A stretch of 64,000 nt of DNA, taken from UBA7957 sp965222695 (GTDB taxonomy: Bacteria > Pseudomonadota > Gammaproteobacteria > Granulosicoccales > Granulosicoccaceae). The notes under the pieces are model-generated. The model made no database searches and was not told the origin of the DNA. It was given only the letters and a program-made list of their open reading frames with translations. The translations under genes were made by a program, and so were the position numbers. Location: the NCBI GenBank assembly GCA_965222695.1, contig OZ244967.1:4278001-4342000 (forward strand), in the 5' to 3' direction. The stretch's first letter is position 1; each line of letters starts with the position of its first letter. Positions 42,270 to 51,126 of this stretch are shown in pieces.

Positions 42270-43657
42270 TGCCCAAGAACGATCCCCGAGTCAAGGCAGC
42301 CATCGGGACAACACAGAAGATTGCCGATTATATCTCTTCTGCGGTCTCGCGGGACTTGCCGGAAGACGTATCCACAAAAACGAAATGCCATCTTTTGGAC
42401 TCGCTCGCGGCAATCATATCGGGTTCCAGATTGAAAGCTGGCCGGTTGGCTTGCAGTTTCGTTGCGGCCCAGGGAGGCACACCTGAGGCTACAGTCTGGG
42501 GAACGGATATCCGGACCACGGCTATCAACGCGGCTTTGGCAAATGGTATGGCCGCGCATGCAGACGAAACAGATGATTCACACCTTGAGGGACGTTTCCA
42601 TCCCGGGTGTGCCGTTGTCCCCGCGGCCTTAGCGATTGGGGAACGTCAAAGTTCATCAGGCGCTGCAATACTGAAGGCAGTTGCCGCCGGGTATGATGTG
42701 GGGGCCCGTTTTTCAATGGCACTGGGGTTGGCAAAACCGCGCAGCGGCACACATAGCACCCATAGTCTTGGCGCTTTATTCGGGGCCACTGCCGCTGCCG
42801 GGACTTTAATGAACTTCAGCACTCATCAATCGGCGTCCATGCTGTCTTACTCAATACAACAAGCCAGTGGGATTCCCTATTGGGAACGGGACTCGGAACA
42901 TGTGGAGAAAGCTTTTGACTTTGGTGGGATGGGTGCACGAAACGGTGTGTTTTCCGCGATCGTCGTTGGCTCCGGCTTGACGGGTGTTCAGGATCCGCTG
43001 GAGGGGCCCAATAATTACCTTTCAGCTTTCGCCGAAAACCCTGATCCGGCGACCCTGATCAGCGAGCTTGGCGTTAGCTACGAAATCATGCGGGCGTCCA
43101 TCAAGAAATGGTGTGTGGGCTCTCCCATTCAGGCTGCATTGGATGCAGCTGAAGCGCTTTTGTCTCAAGGCCTGAAGGCTGAAGAGATCGAACATATGAC
43201 GTTAACCATGCCTGATGACCGATTAATGATCGTAAATAACCGGGACATGCCAGACGTGTGCCTGCAACACCTTGTTGCAGTATGTCTTATCGATGGTGGT
43301 ATGACGTTTGAGACTTCCCATAACCGGGACAGAATGGCGGATCCCGAGGTGCTCGCATTGCGCGAGAAGATGACAGTGGTTCCCTCGCCCGAGCTGACAG
43401 TGGCCAAACCGGCCCGCCAGGCGATCCTGGAAATCAAAACCAGAAACGGGAAAGAATACCGTCATCACACCAAGGCAGTTCGGGGAACACCCGACAATCC
43501 GATGCCTCCGGAGGATGTCAGTGCAAAGGCCATTGATCTGCTTGAGCCGGTTATCGGGAAGAAGGCCGCCCACGACTTTGACCGGGCTATCTGGAATCTG
43601 GAGACACTGGAAAATATCAAGCTATTGGTGCCTCTTGTCATGGGAGATAGAAAATGA
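42269..43657 (+). CDS. MmgE/PrpD family protein (second)
   Basis: This 462-residue paralogue of the preceding gene has the same family layout: CHLLDSLAAIISGSRL, NGMAAHADETDDSHLEGRFH, and THSLGALFGATAAAGTLM. The start is in the TAATG overlap with the first PrpD gene. Divergence between the two is large, so they probably have different reactions or form a heteromer. Taken with the TctC/TctA system, a pathway is suggested in which an imported tricarboxylate or dicarboxylate is isomerised, dehydrated or decarboxylated. Confidence 0.87.
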   Translation: MPKNDPRVKAAIGTTQKIADYISSAVSRDLPEDVSTKTKCHLLDSLAAIISGSRLKAGRLACSFVAAQGGTPEATVWGTDIRTTAINAALANGMAAHADETDDSHLEGRFHPGCAVVPAALAIGERQSSSGAAILKAVAAGYDVGARFSMALGLAKPRSGTHSTHSLGALFGATAAAGTLMNFSTHQSASMLSYSIQQASGIPYWERDSEHVEKAFDFGGMGARNGVFSAIVVGSGLTGVQDPLEGPNNYLSAFAENPDPATLISELGVSYEIMRASIKKWCVGSPIQAALDAAEALLSQGLKAEEIEHMTLTMPDDRLMIVNNRDMPDVCLQHLVAVCLIDGGMTFETSHNRDRMADPEVLALREKMTVVPSPELTVAKPARQAILEIKTRNGKEYRHHTKAVRGTPDNPMPPEDVSAKAIDLLEPVIGKKAAHDFDRAIWNLETLENIKLLVPLVMGDRK

Positions 43658-43791
43658 ACGGCCCCGGAGCATTTCTCATGCCCGTCTATATACCCGTGGA
43701 AAGGAGATTGCGCGTTAGATAATCCCTGGGAAATAGCTGGGTAGCAGGTGTGCGTCACCTCTCGCACTGAAATCACTAAACTGGAAAGGCC

Positions 43792-44538
43792 TTGATACTT
43801 GAATATGCCATGACTGCCGTGGCCGCATTTGCAGGCTCGCTGATCAGCGGACTGGGTGGCTTTGGTGGTTCGTTTATCATTGTTATCGTCATGACACCGG
43901 TGGTCGGTGCAAAGTCCGTCATCCCCCTGATCGCGGTTTATGCGATCTGCGCAAATATTTCGCGTGTTCTGATATATCGAAAGACAATTGCATGGAATGC
44001 AGCGGTCCAGTTCACCCTTGCCTCGTTACCAGGCGTTTACCTGGGGGCGAGGTTTCTCAAGGAAATCCCGGAGATTGTTTTCCTCGGATTCATGGGTGCC
44101 ATTCTGATCCTGGTCATCCCTTCCCGAAGATACCTGAAAAAGAAATCCTTTGAACCGGGCCTTAAAACGATTCTTGTGCTGGGTCTTTTATTCGGATTCA
44201 TGAGCGGCACTGCAGCCGGATCCGGCATGCTGGTGATCGCTTTCTTCAACAGCATTGGCCTGAGCGGTCCCTTATTGCTCGGTACGGATGCGGTGATTGG
44301 CCTGGTCAACGCTATGACCCGTTCAGGAACATTCTTTACCATGGGCTTGCTGGATCTTGACCTTTTCCTGCTTGGTTTGTTCATGGGTCTGATCACATTC
44401 CCCGGAACCTGGCTGGCGAGCAAGATCGTCCACAGAATGGGCACCAAACTCCACAATCGCCTGATTGAGTTCCTGATCCTGGCTTCAGGGTGCTTCTTTA
44501 TCATCAAGGCTATCCTGGAGTTCACGACTTCCAGGTAA
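43792..44538 (+). CDS. TauE/SafE (TSUP) family membrane permease
   Basis: The 248-residue protein has about eight hydrophobic helices in two repeats, each with the TSUP glycine pattern (AGSLISGLGGFGGSFIIV and MSGTAAGSGMLVIAFFNSIG). Family members export sulfite, sulfoacetate or other small organic anions. The start is TTG at 43792 after GGAAAGG; an ATG five codons later is possible. It is 134 bp after the PrpD pair in the same direction. A role in product or side-product export is inferred. It is the last gene before the integrative elements. Confidence 0.82.
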   Translation: MILEYAMTAVAAFAGSLISGLGGFGGSFIIVIVMTPVVGAKSVIPLIAVYAICANISRVLIYRKTIAWNAAVQFTLASLPGVYLGARFLKEIPEIVFLGFMGAILILVIPSRRYLKKKSFEPGLKTILVLGLLFGFMSGTAAGSGMLVIAFFNSIGLSGPLLLGTDAVIGLVNAMTRSGTFFTMGLLDLDLFLLGLFMGLITFPGTWLASKIVHRMGTKLHNRLIEFLILASGCFFIIKAILEFTTSR

Positions 44539-44611
44539 TAAACGACAGGAACTCCTGATAATGACACCTCGGCTTGCATTATTTAATGCTGGCTTAAAAA
44601 CCACATCTTAC

Positions 44612-44654
44612 TGGTCGGGGTGAGAGGATTTGAACCTCCGGCCCCTGCCTCCCG
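44612..44654 (-). repeat. att site: 3' piece of tRNA-Pro(CGG), first copy
   Basis: These 43 bases, read on the minus strand, are the 3' end of a tRNA: anticodon-arm remainder, variable loop, T-arm with GGTTCAAATCC, acceptor strand and CCA. The same 43 bases occur at 49599. The bases beyond (reading CACGGGA in the loop) no longer match a tRNA and the 5' half is missing. It is thus an attachment-site copy, not a gene. Chromosomal genes lie on its left and an integrase remnant 140 bp to its right. Confidence 0.85.
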
Positions 44655-44791
44655 TGGGCATTAATGCAATATGGATCTCTAAATATAAAATCAATATATT
44701 CAATATGATACAGAAGTGTATCTTAAGTATCTTGCCTAATCGTCCAATTTTGTCCACCATTGTAAGTCACTGAAAATGGAGTATTCTTTCC

Positions 44792-45115
44792 ATTCCGGAA
44801 ACCAAAATTGACAAGCCCGGAACCATACCACTGAGCTCTAAAGCTATTGCTATTTTGGATGCACTACCAATGAGGGAATATGGATTAGTCTGGGGTGAAA
44901 CGCCCTCATACATTACCCATGCTTTTTCCAGAACGTGCAATGCTCTAGGCATTGAAGATCTTAGGTTTCACGATTTGAGGCATGAAGCTGCATCGCGATT
45001 CTTTGAAATGGGACTCAACATTGCTGGAGTCGCACAAATTACAGGCCAGTCGTTTACAACATTGCAGCGTTATACGCATTTGAGAGCGGAAAATATTGCT
45101 GAAAAGTTGGGGTAG
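44792..45115 (+). pseudogene. Tyrosine integrase stub (C-terminal third)
   Basis: The frame from 44792 to the TAG at 45115 encodes a close relative of residues 221-327 of the intact integrase at 49805. It includes IPETKIDKP, HDLRHEAASRF and LQRYTHL with the catalytic tyrosine. The first 220 residues are gone, although the stretch just after the att site (TCCACCATTGTAA) is shared with the intact copy's leader. An internal deletion of the integrase is the simplest explanation. Confidence 0.85.
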
Positions 45116-45173
45116 GGCTTTGCAAATGAAAAAACTGGATCATAGTGATGCAAAAAAGCAAACAATGATTTTT

Positions 45174-45463
45174 TTATTTTTCTCCTGACTGTCCCCGATC
45201 TCTGCGTTCGTCCCACACACGCAACACTTCCATGTACGGAGGATTGATACGGTAGATATACGAGAAAGGCGTCTTTGGAATGCTGAATTCCAAGACATTT
45301 TTCCTGTGGTCTCGTGACCAGTGGAGGGCGTAAAGAGAAGCAGACTCTCTATTTGATGAAACTGTTTTTGTGCAGTTTTTCTACCCTCGGGAAAGACAGT
45401 TTCATAGTAGTGGCGCACCCACGAGAGATCATCCCGTGCGCTTACAAGATAGACAATTTCCAT
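45174..45463 (-). pseudogene. RelE/ParE-type toxin with a frameshift
   Basis: The N-terminal part is a normal ParE-like toxin (MEIVYLVSARDDLSWVRHYY, then QFHQIESLLL). At a run of five A residues the open frame leaves the family pattern. The alternative frame continues sensibly as NVLEFSIPKTPFSYIYRINP and MEVLRVWDERRD, stopping at 45174. A single missing A explains this. The annotatable open frame runs instead to 45140 and ends in unrelated sequence. Its antitoxin gene directly upstream looks intact. Confidence 0.75.
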
Positions 45464-45466
45464 TCT

Positions 45467-45757
45467 CTATTTCTTAGTATTGATATCTGCCTGTGGCGGC
45501 TCAAGTTCGTTCTCTGTGCCCCAGGAATCAACCCATGCACCCATTGCTTTGCTGGAAATAAACCGTCCTTTGTTCGCTTGTGTGAGGGCGTCATCAATTG
45601 CTTTCCGCTTATGATCAGATGCTTCTAAAAACTGTTTGATTGCTAGCTGAGCAACATAGGATTCTGACCGGTTAAGGCTTTTTGCCTCTTTTTTCAGGCG
45701 GGATTTAATCTTTGAATCGATACGAAGAGAGAAGGGAACGCTTGGCATAATTTGCAT
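45467..45757 (-). CDS. Ribbon-helix-helix antitoxin
   Basis: The 96-residue protein opens with a CopG/MetJ-type DNA-binding ribbon (VPFSLRIDSKIKSRLKKEAKSLNRSESYVAQLAIKQFLE in family form) and ends in a charged tail that would bind the toxin. It lies 3 bp before the broken ParE-type gene, in the usual antitoxin-first order. The ATG three codons in is an alternative start. With a dead toxin it may still act as an autorepressor or protect against a related toxin. Confidence 0.78.
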   Translation of the reverse strand: MQIMPSVPFSLRIDSKIKSRLKKEAKSLNRSESYVAQLAIKQFLEASDHKRKAIDDALTQANKGRFISSKAMGAWVDSWGTENELEPPQADINTKK

Positions 45758-46424
45758 ACTCGATAAATAATGTATTACATCTGTTTACATTGTGTGACAT
45801 TGTGCGTTTTTGTCAACTTTTATAAGGAGGGAATACCATCGGCTTTGTTGAGGTATTTTTTCCATGAGCAGCGATACCCAAAACAATGATCATGTTTTAT
45901 ATATCGGGGGATTGTGAGATTCTTAACTTCAGCTATAGACCGGTCAGTGACACTGTTTGCAGCTTGCATTGTATTCAAGTTTTTTGAAATGATTAAAACC
46001 TTTGTTTACCCTTAACACTAATCGCTGTAAAAGTGCCTTTCTGTGAAATAGTGGCACTCTGTTGAACTGGTCTAAGCCGTCAGAACAAGCGTAATCATTC
46101 ATGTCATTTTTCAGATAAACTCCAATAGCCTTCAGTTTGTAAACTGGCAATGGAAATTCTTATATACCCATTACTGTTGCAATTGAAAAGGAAATATTCC
46201 CCACTAAATTGTTAGATTTTTCACAAACTATATTGGTAACTCAATGTAGTTTGATATCTCAGCTGTGTGAATCCAACTGTTGGCCGAACTCAAGGATCTA
46301 TCAACATTGGCGGTCTTTCGAAATCTTACTTGTAATGCAACTCATAGCGAGGAGCACCAATCGTTAAATAGACTATTCTACACCCAGTACGAGATACTAC
46401 TTAAATACCAGAGTAAACTAAAGA
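45758..46424. other. Gene-poor stretch with an IS-end-like repeat
   Basis: A 667-bp AT-rich stretch. At 45836-45865 is a 29-30 base sequence beginning CCATCGGCTTTGTTGAGGTA. It recurs in the same orientation at 47726 and resembles the GGCTTTGTTGA ends of IS5/IS903-type elements. A minus-strand 68-codon frame (45944-46150, ending YNASCKQCH) is possible but has no ribosome site or recognised family. I see nothing else. Confidence 0.4.
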
Positions 46425-46439
46425 ATGAGGAACTACAAA

Positions 46440-46928
46440 ATGTGTAAAAAACTGATTGTCATGCTGTTTCTTCTCTCTACTCAGCTCACATACGCAGATC
46501 AGCTTACTGATAAGAAGAAACTCGTTATCGATGAGATTCTTGAAATAACAGGTGCTCTAAAGGCAGGAGAAATGATGGGTGTCGCATTTGCGGATCAAAT
46601 GATTTCAGCCTTATCCAAGCAACGCAAGGATGTAAGCCCAAAAGTCATTAGAATTATTAAAGATGAAGTAGGCAATATTATGCATGATGAGTTTATCGCA
46701 AATGGTTTCATCAACGAAATATCCTACGATATCTATCATAAACACTTCAGCATGGTTGAGCTTGAGGAAATGGTAGCATTCTATAAAACTCCAACGGGTA
46801 ACAAGATGGCATCGTTACTCCCGCAAATCACGCAGGAAGCGATGATGGCAGGGCAACAGCATGGTCAGTCGCTTGCCCCGATTATTCATAAGCGACTTAT
46901 GGCCAGATTTAAGAAAGAAGGTGTGTAA
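46440..46928 (+). CDS. DUF2059 domain exported protein
   Basis: The protein has a signal peptide (KKLIVMLFLLSTQLTYADQ) and a DUF2059 domain, whose core is visible as YHKHFSMVELEEMVAFYKTPTGNKM followed by QEAMMAGQQHGQ. The domain occurs in small periplasmic proteins of unknown function. The ATG at 46440 lies 7 bases after GAGGAAC and is better than the ATG five codons earlier. It is cargo of the first integrative element. No partner is evident. Confidence 0.8.
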   Translation: MCKKLIVMLFLLSTQLTYADQLTDKKKLVIDEILEITGALKAGEMMGVAFADQMISALSKQRKDVSPKVIRIIKDEVGNIMHDEFIANGFINEISYDIYHKHFSMVELEEMVAFYKTPTGNKMASLLPQITQEAMMAGQQHGQSLAPIIHKRLMARFKKEGV

Positions 46929-47073
46929 ACAGACCGTATACTTCCGATTCGGCACTAAGGTTAAATGTTACTGACTTGATCATAGAACTATATTTCGAAC
47001 AATAGTAGATCCATGACTGCAGAGGTTCAGTGCAGCCCTTGGCTTATATAAAACTATATCCTCGGAGGGTACA

Positions 47074-47712
47074 ATGATACTACTTACAGTGGTCGGTTTA
47101 TCTGTATTGGTATGGATTTTTCTTTTCCTAATGGGAGCACCGACAATTCTATTGTCAGAACAGTATACGTTGCTTAAAGTCTTCGCATTCGGGTTTTTAC
47201 TCTTGAAGTTGTTGAGATATTTCACGAAAAAATTCAATTTTTGTAAAATGGGATACCTGGATTTTATGGTATCCCTTGTTTTCGCCGGATTCTGGTTGAA
47301 TCTTTACTTTGATAATTCGAATGCCACAATGTCAAAGATAGTTGAACTGCACTTTGATATTTATTTTAGTTTGATTACCCCTTCAATTCTGTGTTTGATT
47401 TGTTTCGTAATAGTATTGACGGATTTCAAAGAGATAAGAAACGGTTTCACCCCGCTTTTCCTGCCGCTTTCACTCGGGCTGTTTGCTGTTATTCATGTTA
47501 CATTTTTTCAACTTGACTGGAACGGTGAATGGTTTAATGTGAGGACTGGATCTCTTCACAAGATCTATGCAACAAGCAACTTCCTTCACGGTAGAGCTTT
47601 CCTGCAGTACGCATTGCTGCTAGCCGGGGCTTACGTAGGCATTATAACTGCCACTGTATTAAGCTTAAAATATCCGATCACAAAATTCAGCAAAGAAACA
47701 GAATTACGTTAG
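47074..47712 (+). CDS. Multi-pass membrane protein, unrecognised
   Basis: This 212-residue protein has about five hydrophobic segments: VVGLSVLVWIFLFLMGAP, LLKVFAFGFLLLKLL, YLDFMVSLVFAGFWLNLYF, LITPSILCLICFVIVL, and a pair near the C-terminus (FLPLSLGLFAVIHVTFF, YALLLAGAYVGIITATVL). I do not recognise the family and see no catalytic motif. CTCGGAGGG precedes the ATG, a strong ribosome site, which supports it as a real gene. A repeat resembling an IS end follows shortly after its stop. Confidence 0.65.
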   Translation: MILLTVVGLSVLVWIFLFLMGAPTILLSEQYTLLKVFAFGFLLLKLLRYFTKKFNFCKMGYLDFMVSLVFAGFWLNLYFDNSNATMSKIVELHFDIYFSLITPSILCLICFVIVLTDFKEIRNGFTPLFLPLSLGLFAVIHVTFFQLDWNGEWFNVRTGSLHKIYATSNFLHGRAFLQYALLLAGAYVGIITATVLSLKYPITKFSKETELR

Positions 47713-47725
47713 GAGTGTTCTCAGT

Positions 47726-47754
47726 CCATCGGCTCTGTTGAGGTGTTTTTCCAT
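47726..47754 (+). repeat. Second copy of the IS-end-like repeat
   Basis: CCATCGGCTCTGTTGAGGTG and the following TTTTTCCAT match 45836-45865 with two substitutions and one base missing, in the same orientation. Both begin like IS5/IS903-type terminal repeats (GGCTTTGTTGA). They may be solo ends left after deletion. Confidence 0.4.
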
Positions 47755-47914
47755 TTCTATGTTTTATGCACGCATTCCAACGAAATTGGGGCAAGGCTTT
47801 GCATAATGCAAAAAAAGGATCACAGTGGTCCAAAATGGAAAACAATGATCTTTTCATTTTTCATAGTTTATTCAATAATCTACATTCATCTTAAGAAATT
47901 ATAGAGTAAGAAAG

Positions 47915-48127
47915 TGCACGGTCTGGAAACAATTAATCGGCTTAATATGGAAGCGCAGGAACAGTGGCGAAAGAAGGGTGCTCGTTCAGAAAATCAAAAA
48001 ACGCAAGTGTGTGAAGAAAAGTTTCCTCATCTTTTCACTTAAACCAGCGCTTGGATTTTCTAAAAACAATAAAGACGTAGCTGTATTATTGAGGATTGCG
48101 CTTAGATTGGCAGAGAATGAGGGATAA
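47915..48127 (+). pseudogene. Frameshifted copy of the small post-integrase gene
   Basis: This is a close copy of the intact gene at 50908, with the ATG changed to GTG and a deleted base after codon 44, which leads to a TAA shortly after. The DNA upstream, from about 47792, also matches the intact integrase's last codons and the linker after it. So this is the remnant of a third integrase-plus-small-gene unit. Confidence 0.8.
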
Positions 48128-48147
48128 TTGCTTGCGACTTCACAGGT

Positions 48148-48474
48148 TCACAATTCGTCTCCACTCTCGTCCAAATAAGCAAATAAGGTAGGGAGATCAC
48201 GCCGCCCGTCTGCCACCCGTTCAATCCGGATGACATCATCGAGCACTCGGTAAAAGATATAGTAGTGCTTAAAGCTTTTTACCGAAAGCACACGTAGACT
48301 ATCTACGACATCAAATAACGGTATGTGTCCGATTTCAGGAAATTTTGAGAGTGTTGTAAAAGTTTCCTGAATTGACTCAAGAAACCTGAGAGCAACAGGT
48401 GGATTTTCACTGGAAAGATACAGTGCAAGAGCGCGAATATCGCGCTTTGATTGTTCACTTGGATCAACAATCAT
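48148..48474 (-). CDS. RelE/ParE-family toxin
   Basis: The 108-residue toxin shows the ParE pattern: VDPSEQSKRDIRALALYLSSENP at the start, FPEIGHIPLF in the middle, and YYIFYRVLDDVIRIERVADGRRDLP at the end. ParE relatives poison DNA gyrase; RelE relatives cut mRNA. The C-terminus fits ParE better. Its start overlaps the antitoxin stop by 4 bases, so the pair is translated together. The first 29 bases recur as a scar at 36419. Confidence 0.85.
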   Translation of the reverse strand: MIVDPSEQSKRDIRALALYLSSENPPVALRFLESIQETFTTLSKFPEIGHIPLFDVVDSLRVLSVKSFKHYYIFYRVLDDVIRIERVADGRRDLPTLFAYLDESGDEL

Positions 48475-48722
48475 GCCTTTGATTGAATTTCCGCCCGTAT
48501 CTCCTCAATCATCTCTTCCGGTGACTGTCCGGAACTTGGTGAATTTACACCTTTTGCAATGAAAGACTGAAACTCCTTTTTCGCCTCATCTCGTAAAATA
48601 TCTTGTCGAATAAGCTGCCGTACATAATCTGTAGGATTACTGTAGTGACCTTCATCAACTTTACGCTTAACAGCATCTTTAAGCTGTTCAGGCAGTGAAA
48701 TGTGAAGGGATGTATTTGCCAT
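48471..48722 (-). CDS. ParD-type antitoxin
   Basis: The protein opens with a ribbon-helix-helix (NTSLHISLPEQLKDAVKRKVDEGHYSNPTDYVRQLIRQDI in ParD form) and has a flexible acidic C-terminus for toxin binding. The ATG at 48722 gives the standard MANTSLHISL start; the frame opens two codons earlier. It heads a complete toxin-antitoxin pair, the only undamaged one in the first element, which may keep the decayed element in place. Confidence 0.85.
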   Translation of the reverse strand: MANTSLHISLPEQLKDAVKRKVDEGHYSNPTDYVRQLIRQDILRDEAKKEFQSFIAKGVNSPSSGQSPEEMIEEIRAEIQSKA

Positions 48723-48923
48723 GGTCATAAATCCGTAAGTTAATGCTCATACTTACAAATTAGTTGAAATTCCCTTACATGTCAAAGTTTGACATTTTCT
48801 TTGCTCTTGTAAATCAACGAAAATTGTGGCAAAGCGCTATTTGAGTGGTTAAGAAGCGTATTCCGCCAAATCCGATCATCGATTCCGGTTTTATTCGATC
48901 ACTCAATCCGTCTCCCGATTTGG

Positions 48924-49568
48924 TTACTGCAACGAGTGTTGTCTCTGTGCTCGATCTCTAAGCACGTCGCCTGAGGGCAGTGACAGGCGAGAAAATGCAG
49001 ACTCTACGATTGCCAGAACATCATCAGTCGCAACTTTTTGCTCGCATGTAGGACACACATAATTCCGTGACTTTGACGGCAGTTCCATTAGAGCGTCGCA
49101 ATTGCAGTACACTTTGCCGATAAATAGATCTTGCGTAGGCCTGCGAGATTGTGTGCCGGATTGTTCTTCTAAAATTGCATGCACATGATTCCAGATTCTT
49201 TCACTGACTACTGCTGGTACGGTGAGATTGGTGATGGAATGAATTTAGTTTTCCGTTTTCGCCGGCAGTTGTCACGCTCTGACGATGAACACCCTTTGCT
49301 ACGGGATTCTCTAAAAGGCGTTTAATCGTGGTAAACGCAAATTCTTTTCCGGCACGTGTTCTGAGTTCTCTTTCATTTAAGATTTTTGCAACAGTGGCTT
49401 TTCTTTGATAAAGCAAGAAGAGATCAAAGATGAGAGCGTAGGTTGGTGCTTCCTTGGATTCGTGAATGAGCGTGCCGTCTTTCCATGCATATCCAAATGG
49501 GCTTGGCCGCCGAGATGCTTGATTACATTAGTCACTGGACGATGGGGATTATGCAAGTTCTTGCTCAC
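48924..49568 (-). pseudogene. Large serine recombinase, truncated and frameshifted
   Basis: Pieces of the recombinase and zinc-ribbon region of a large serine recombinase remain in different frames: DLFLLYQRKATVAKILNER with RAGKEFAFTTIKRLLENPVA in one, and VYCNCDALMELPSKSRNYVCPTC in the next. The N-terminal resolvase domain with the catalytic serine is missing. It lies just inside the right end of the first element. It is not the same lineage as the intact recombinase at 52779. Confidence 0.7.
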
Positions 49569-49598
49569 TCAGAAAATGTATAAAAAACAAATATTTAT

Positions 49599-49641
49599 TG
49601 GTCGGGGTGAGAGGATTTGAACCTCCGGCCCCTGCCTCCCG
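49599..49641 (-). repeat. att site: 3' piece of tRNA-Pro(CGG), second copy
   Basis: Identical over 43 bases to the copy at 44612. Here the match to a tRNA extends a few bases further, with loop TTCGGGA giving anticodon CGG (proline), before it stops. It divides the first element from the second; the intact integrase starts 163 bp to its right. The 5' half of the tRNA is missing here too. Confidence 0.87.
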
Positions 49642-49804
49642 AAGGCAATCATTTAAATTGCTCTATTAGAAATATATCCTTATTATTCAATATATTACAA
49701 ACATTTATCTAGCAATGTCTTGCAAAACCGTCCACTTTCGTCCACCATTGTAAACCACTGAATTTACAGATAAATCACTTTAGTACTCTTTTTCCCTGGA
49801 CGGT

Positions 49805-50788
49805 ATGTGGACGATGGCTTCAATACGAAAACAAGGTAAAGCATGGCAGGCAATCGTTCGGAAAAAAGGATATCCGACACGATCAAAGTATTTCCCCAAG
49901 AAAGTCTTAGCAGAAGCCTGGGCGCGCAAAATTGAAGAAGAACTGGCCCAAAAACTCTATCTTAATTCAACGGCGAAAGAAACAACCGTCGGGGACATGA
50001 TGGAGCGCTACGCTAGGGAAATCACACCCAGGAAAAAATCCGGCGAGATAGAACGCTTCCGCATTCAAACAGTCATTAATCATCTTGGGCATTACACCCT
50101 CGAAGAACTCATACCAAATATCATTATTGACTTTGTCGACCTCAGAAGAGAACAGGTGTCCAGTGATTCGGTAAGAAAAGAAATGAATGTTCTTTCTCTA
50201 GCCATTGACGCGTCTATGGCACTGTGGGATGTGGAGCTTCCTGCTAATCCCGTTCACACAGCCAGAAATATTCTTAAAGTCACCAAAACGCTTACACCGG
50301 GCAACAAACGAGATCGACGGCCAACCGATGAGGAAATTGAGCTTCTTTGTAGACACATGCCCGGAAAAATGCCTAAGATCATTCTTTATGCCATTGAAAC
50401 CGGCATGCGCAGAGGGGAAATTGCAGCACAAAGGGTAGAGCACAGAGCAAGGAATATACTTACTATTCCAGAAACAAAAATTGATAAGCCCAGAACCATA
50501 CCGCTGAGCTCTAAAGCCGTTGCTATTTTGGATGAACTACCAATCAGGGAAGATGGATTCGTCTGGGGTGAGACGCCGTCATACATTACTCATGCTTTTT
50601 CCAGATCGTGCAACGCTTTGGGTATTGAAGATCTGCGGTTTCATGATCTCCGACATGAAGCGGCATCAAGGTTCTTTGAAATGGGACTCAACATTGCTGA
50701 AGTTGCACAAATTACAGGGCAGTCGTTCGCAACATTGCAGCGTTATACGCATCTTAAAGCAGAGAGGATTGCGGAGAAGTTGGGGTAG
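49805..50788 (+). CDS. Tyrosine-type site-specific integrase
   Basis: The 327-residue integrase has an N-terminal arm-binding domain (ASIRKQGKAWQAIVRKKGYP), a SAM-like core-binding domain and the catalytic domain. Active-site residues seen are Arg202 in TGMRRGEI, His280 and Arg283 in HDLRHEAA, and the nucleophile Tyr314 in LQRYTHL. At the second histidine position the motif reads ITGQS, so Gln replaces the usual His. It lies right after the tRNA-Pro att copy, in the typical place. An ATG three codons inside is an alternative start. Confidence 0.92.
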   Translation: MWTMASIRKQGKAWQAIVRKKGYPTRSKYFPKKVLAEAWARKIEEELAQKLYLNSTAKETTVGDMMERYAREITPRKKSGEIERFRIQTVINHLGHYTLEELIPNIIIDFVDLRREQVSSDSVRKEMNVLSLAIDASMALWDVELPANPVHTARNILKVTKTLTPGNKRDRRPTDEEIELLCRHMPGKMPKIILYAIETGMRRGEIAAQRVEHRARNILTIPETKIDKPRTIPLSSKAVAILDELPIREDGFVWGETPSYITHAFSRSCNALGIEDLRFHDLRHEAASRFFEMGLNIAEVAQITGQSFATLQRYTHLKAERIAEKLG

Positions 50789-50907
50789 GACCTTGCATAA
50801 TGTTAAAACAGGATCAAAGTGATGTAGAGTGGAAAACAATGATATTTTCATTTTCTGCAATTTAATCAATAATCTACATTCACTTTAAGAAACTATGGAG
50901 CGAGAAA

Positions 50908-51126
50908 ATGCACGGTCTGGAAACAATTAATCGGCTTAATATGGAAGCGCAGGAACAGTGGCGAAAGAAGGATGCATGTACTGAAAATCAAAAAATGCAA
51001 GCATGTGACGAAAAAAGTTTTCTTATCTTTTCACTCAAGCAAGCGCTTGGATTTTCTAAAAGCAACAGAGATGTAGCTGTATTGTTGGGGATTGCGCTGA
51101 GACTGGTTGAAAAAAAGAAAGTGTAA
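50908..51126 (+). CDS. Small helical protein following the integrase
   Basis: The 72-residue protein has a charged first half (MHGLETINRLNMEAQEQWRK) and a second half, FSLKQALGFSKSNRDVAVLLGIALRLVEKKKV, that could form a short helix-turn-helix. That makes it a candidate excisionase or integrase regulator, but I do not recognise the family. It begins 120 bp after the integrase stop, and the same integrase-linker-small-gene order is kept in the relic at 47792-48127. That conservation supports it as a real gene. Confidence 0.6.
   Translation: MHGLETINRLNMEAQEQWRKKDACTENQKMQACDEKSFLIFSLKQALGFSKSNRDVAVLLGIALRLVEKKKV

Noticed and set aside
44612..44660. tRNA gene on the minus strand
   Set aside because: Only the 3' part is present; D-arm, 5' acceptor strand and a good anticodon loop are missing, so it is an att remnant. 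The same holds for 49599.
45944..46150. 68-codon minus-strand frame
   Set aside because: No ribosome site, no recognised family and no conserved neighbour; kept only as a remark in the gap entry.
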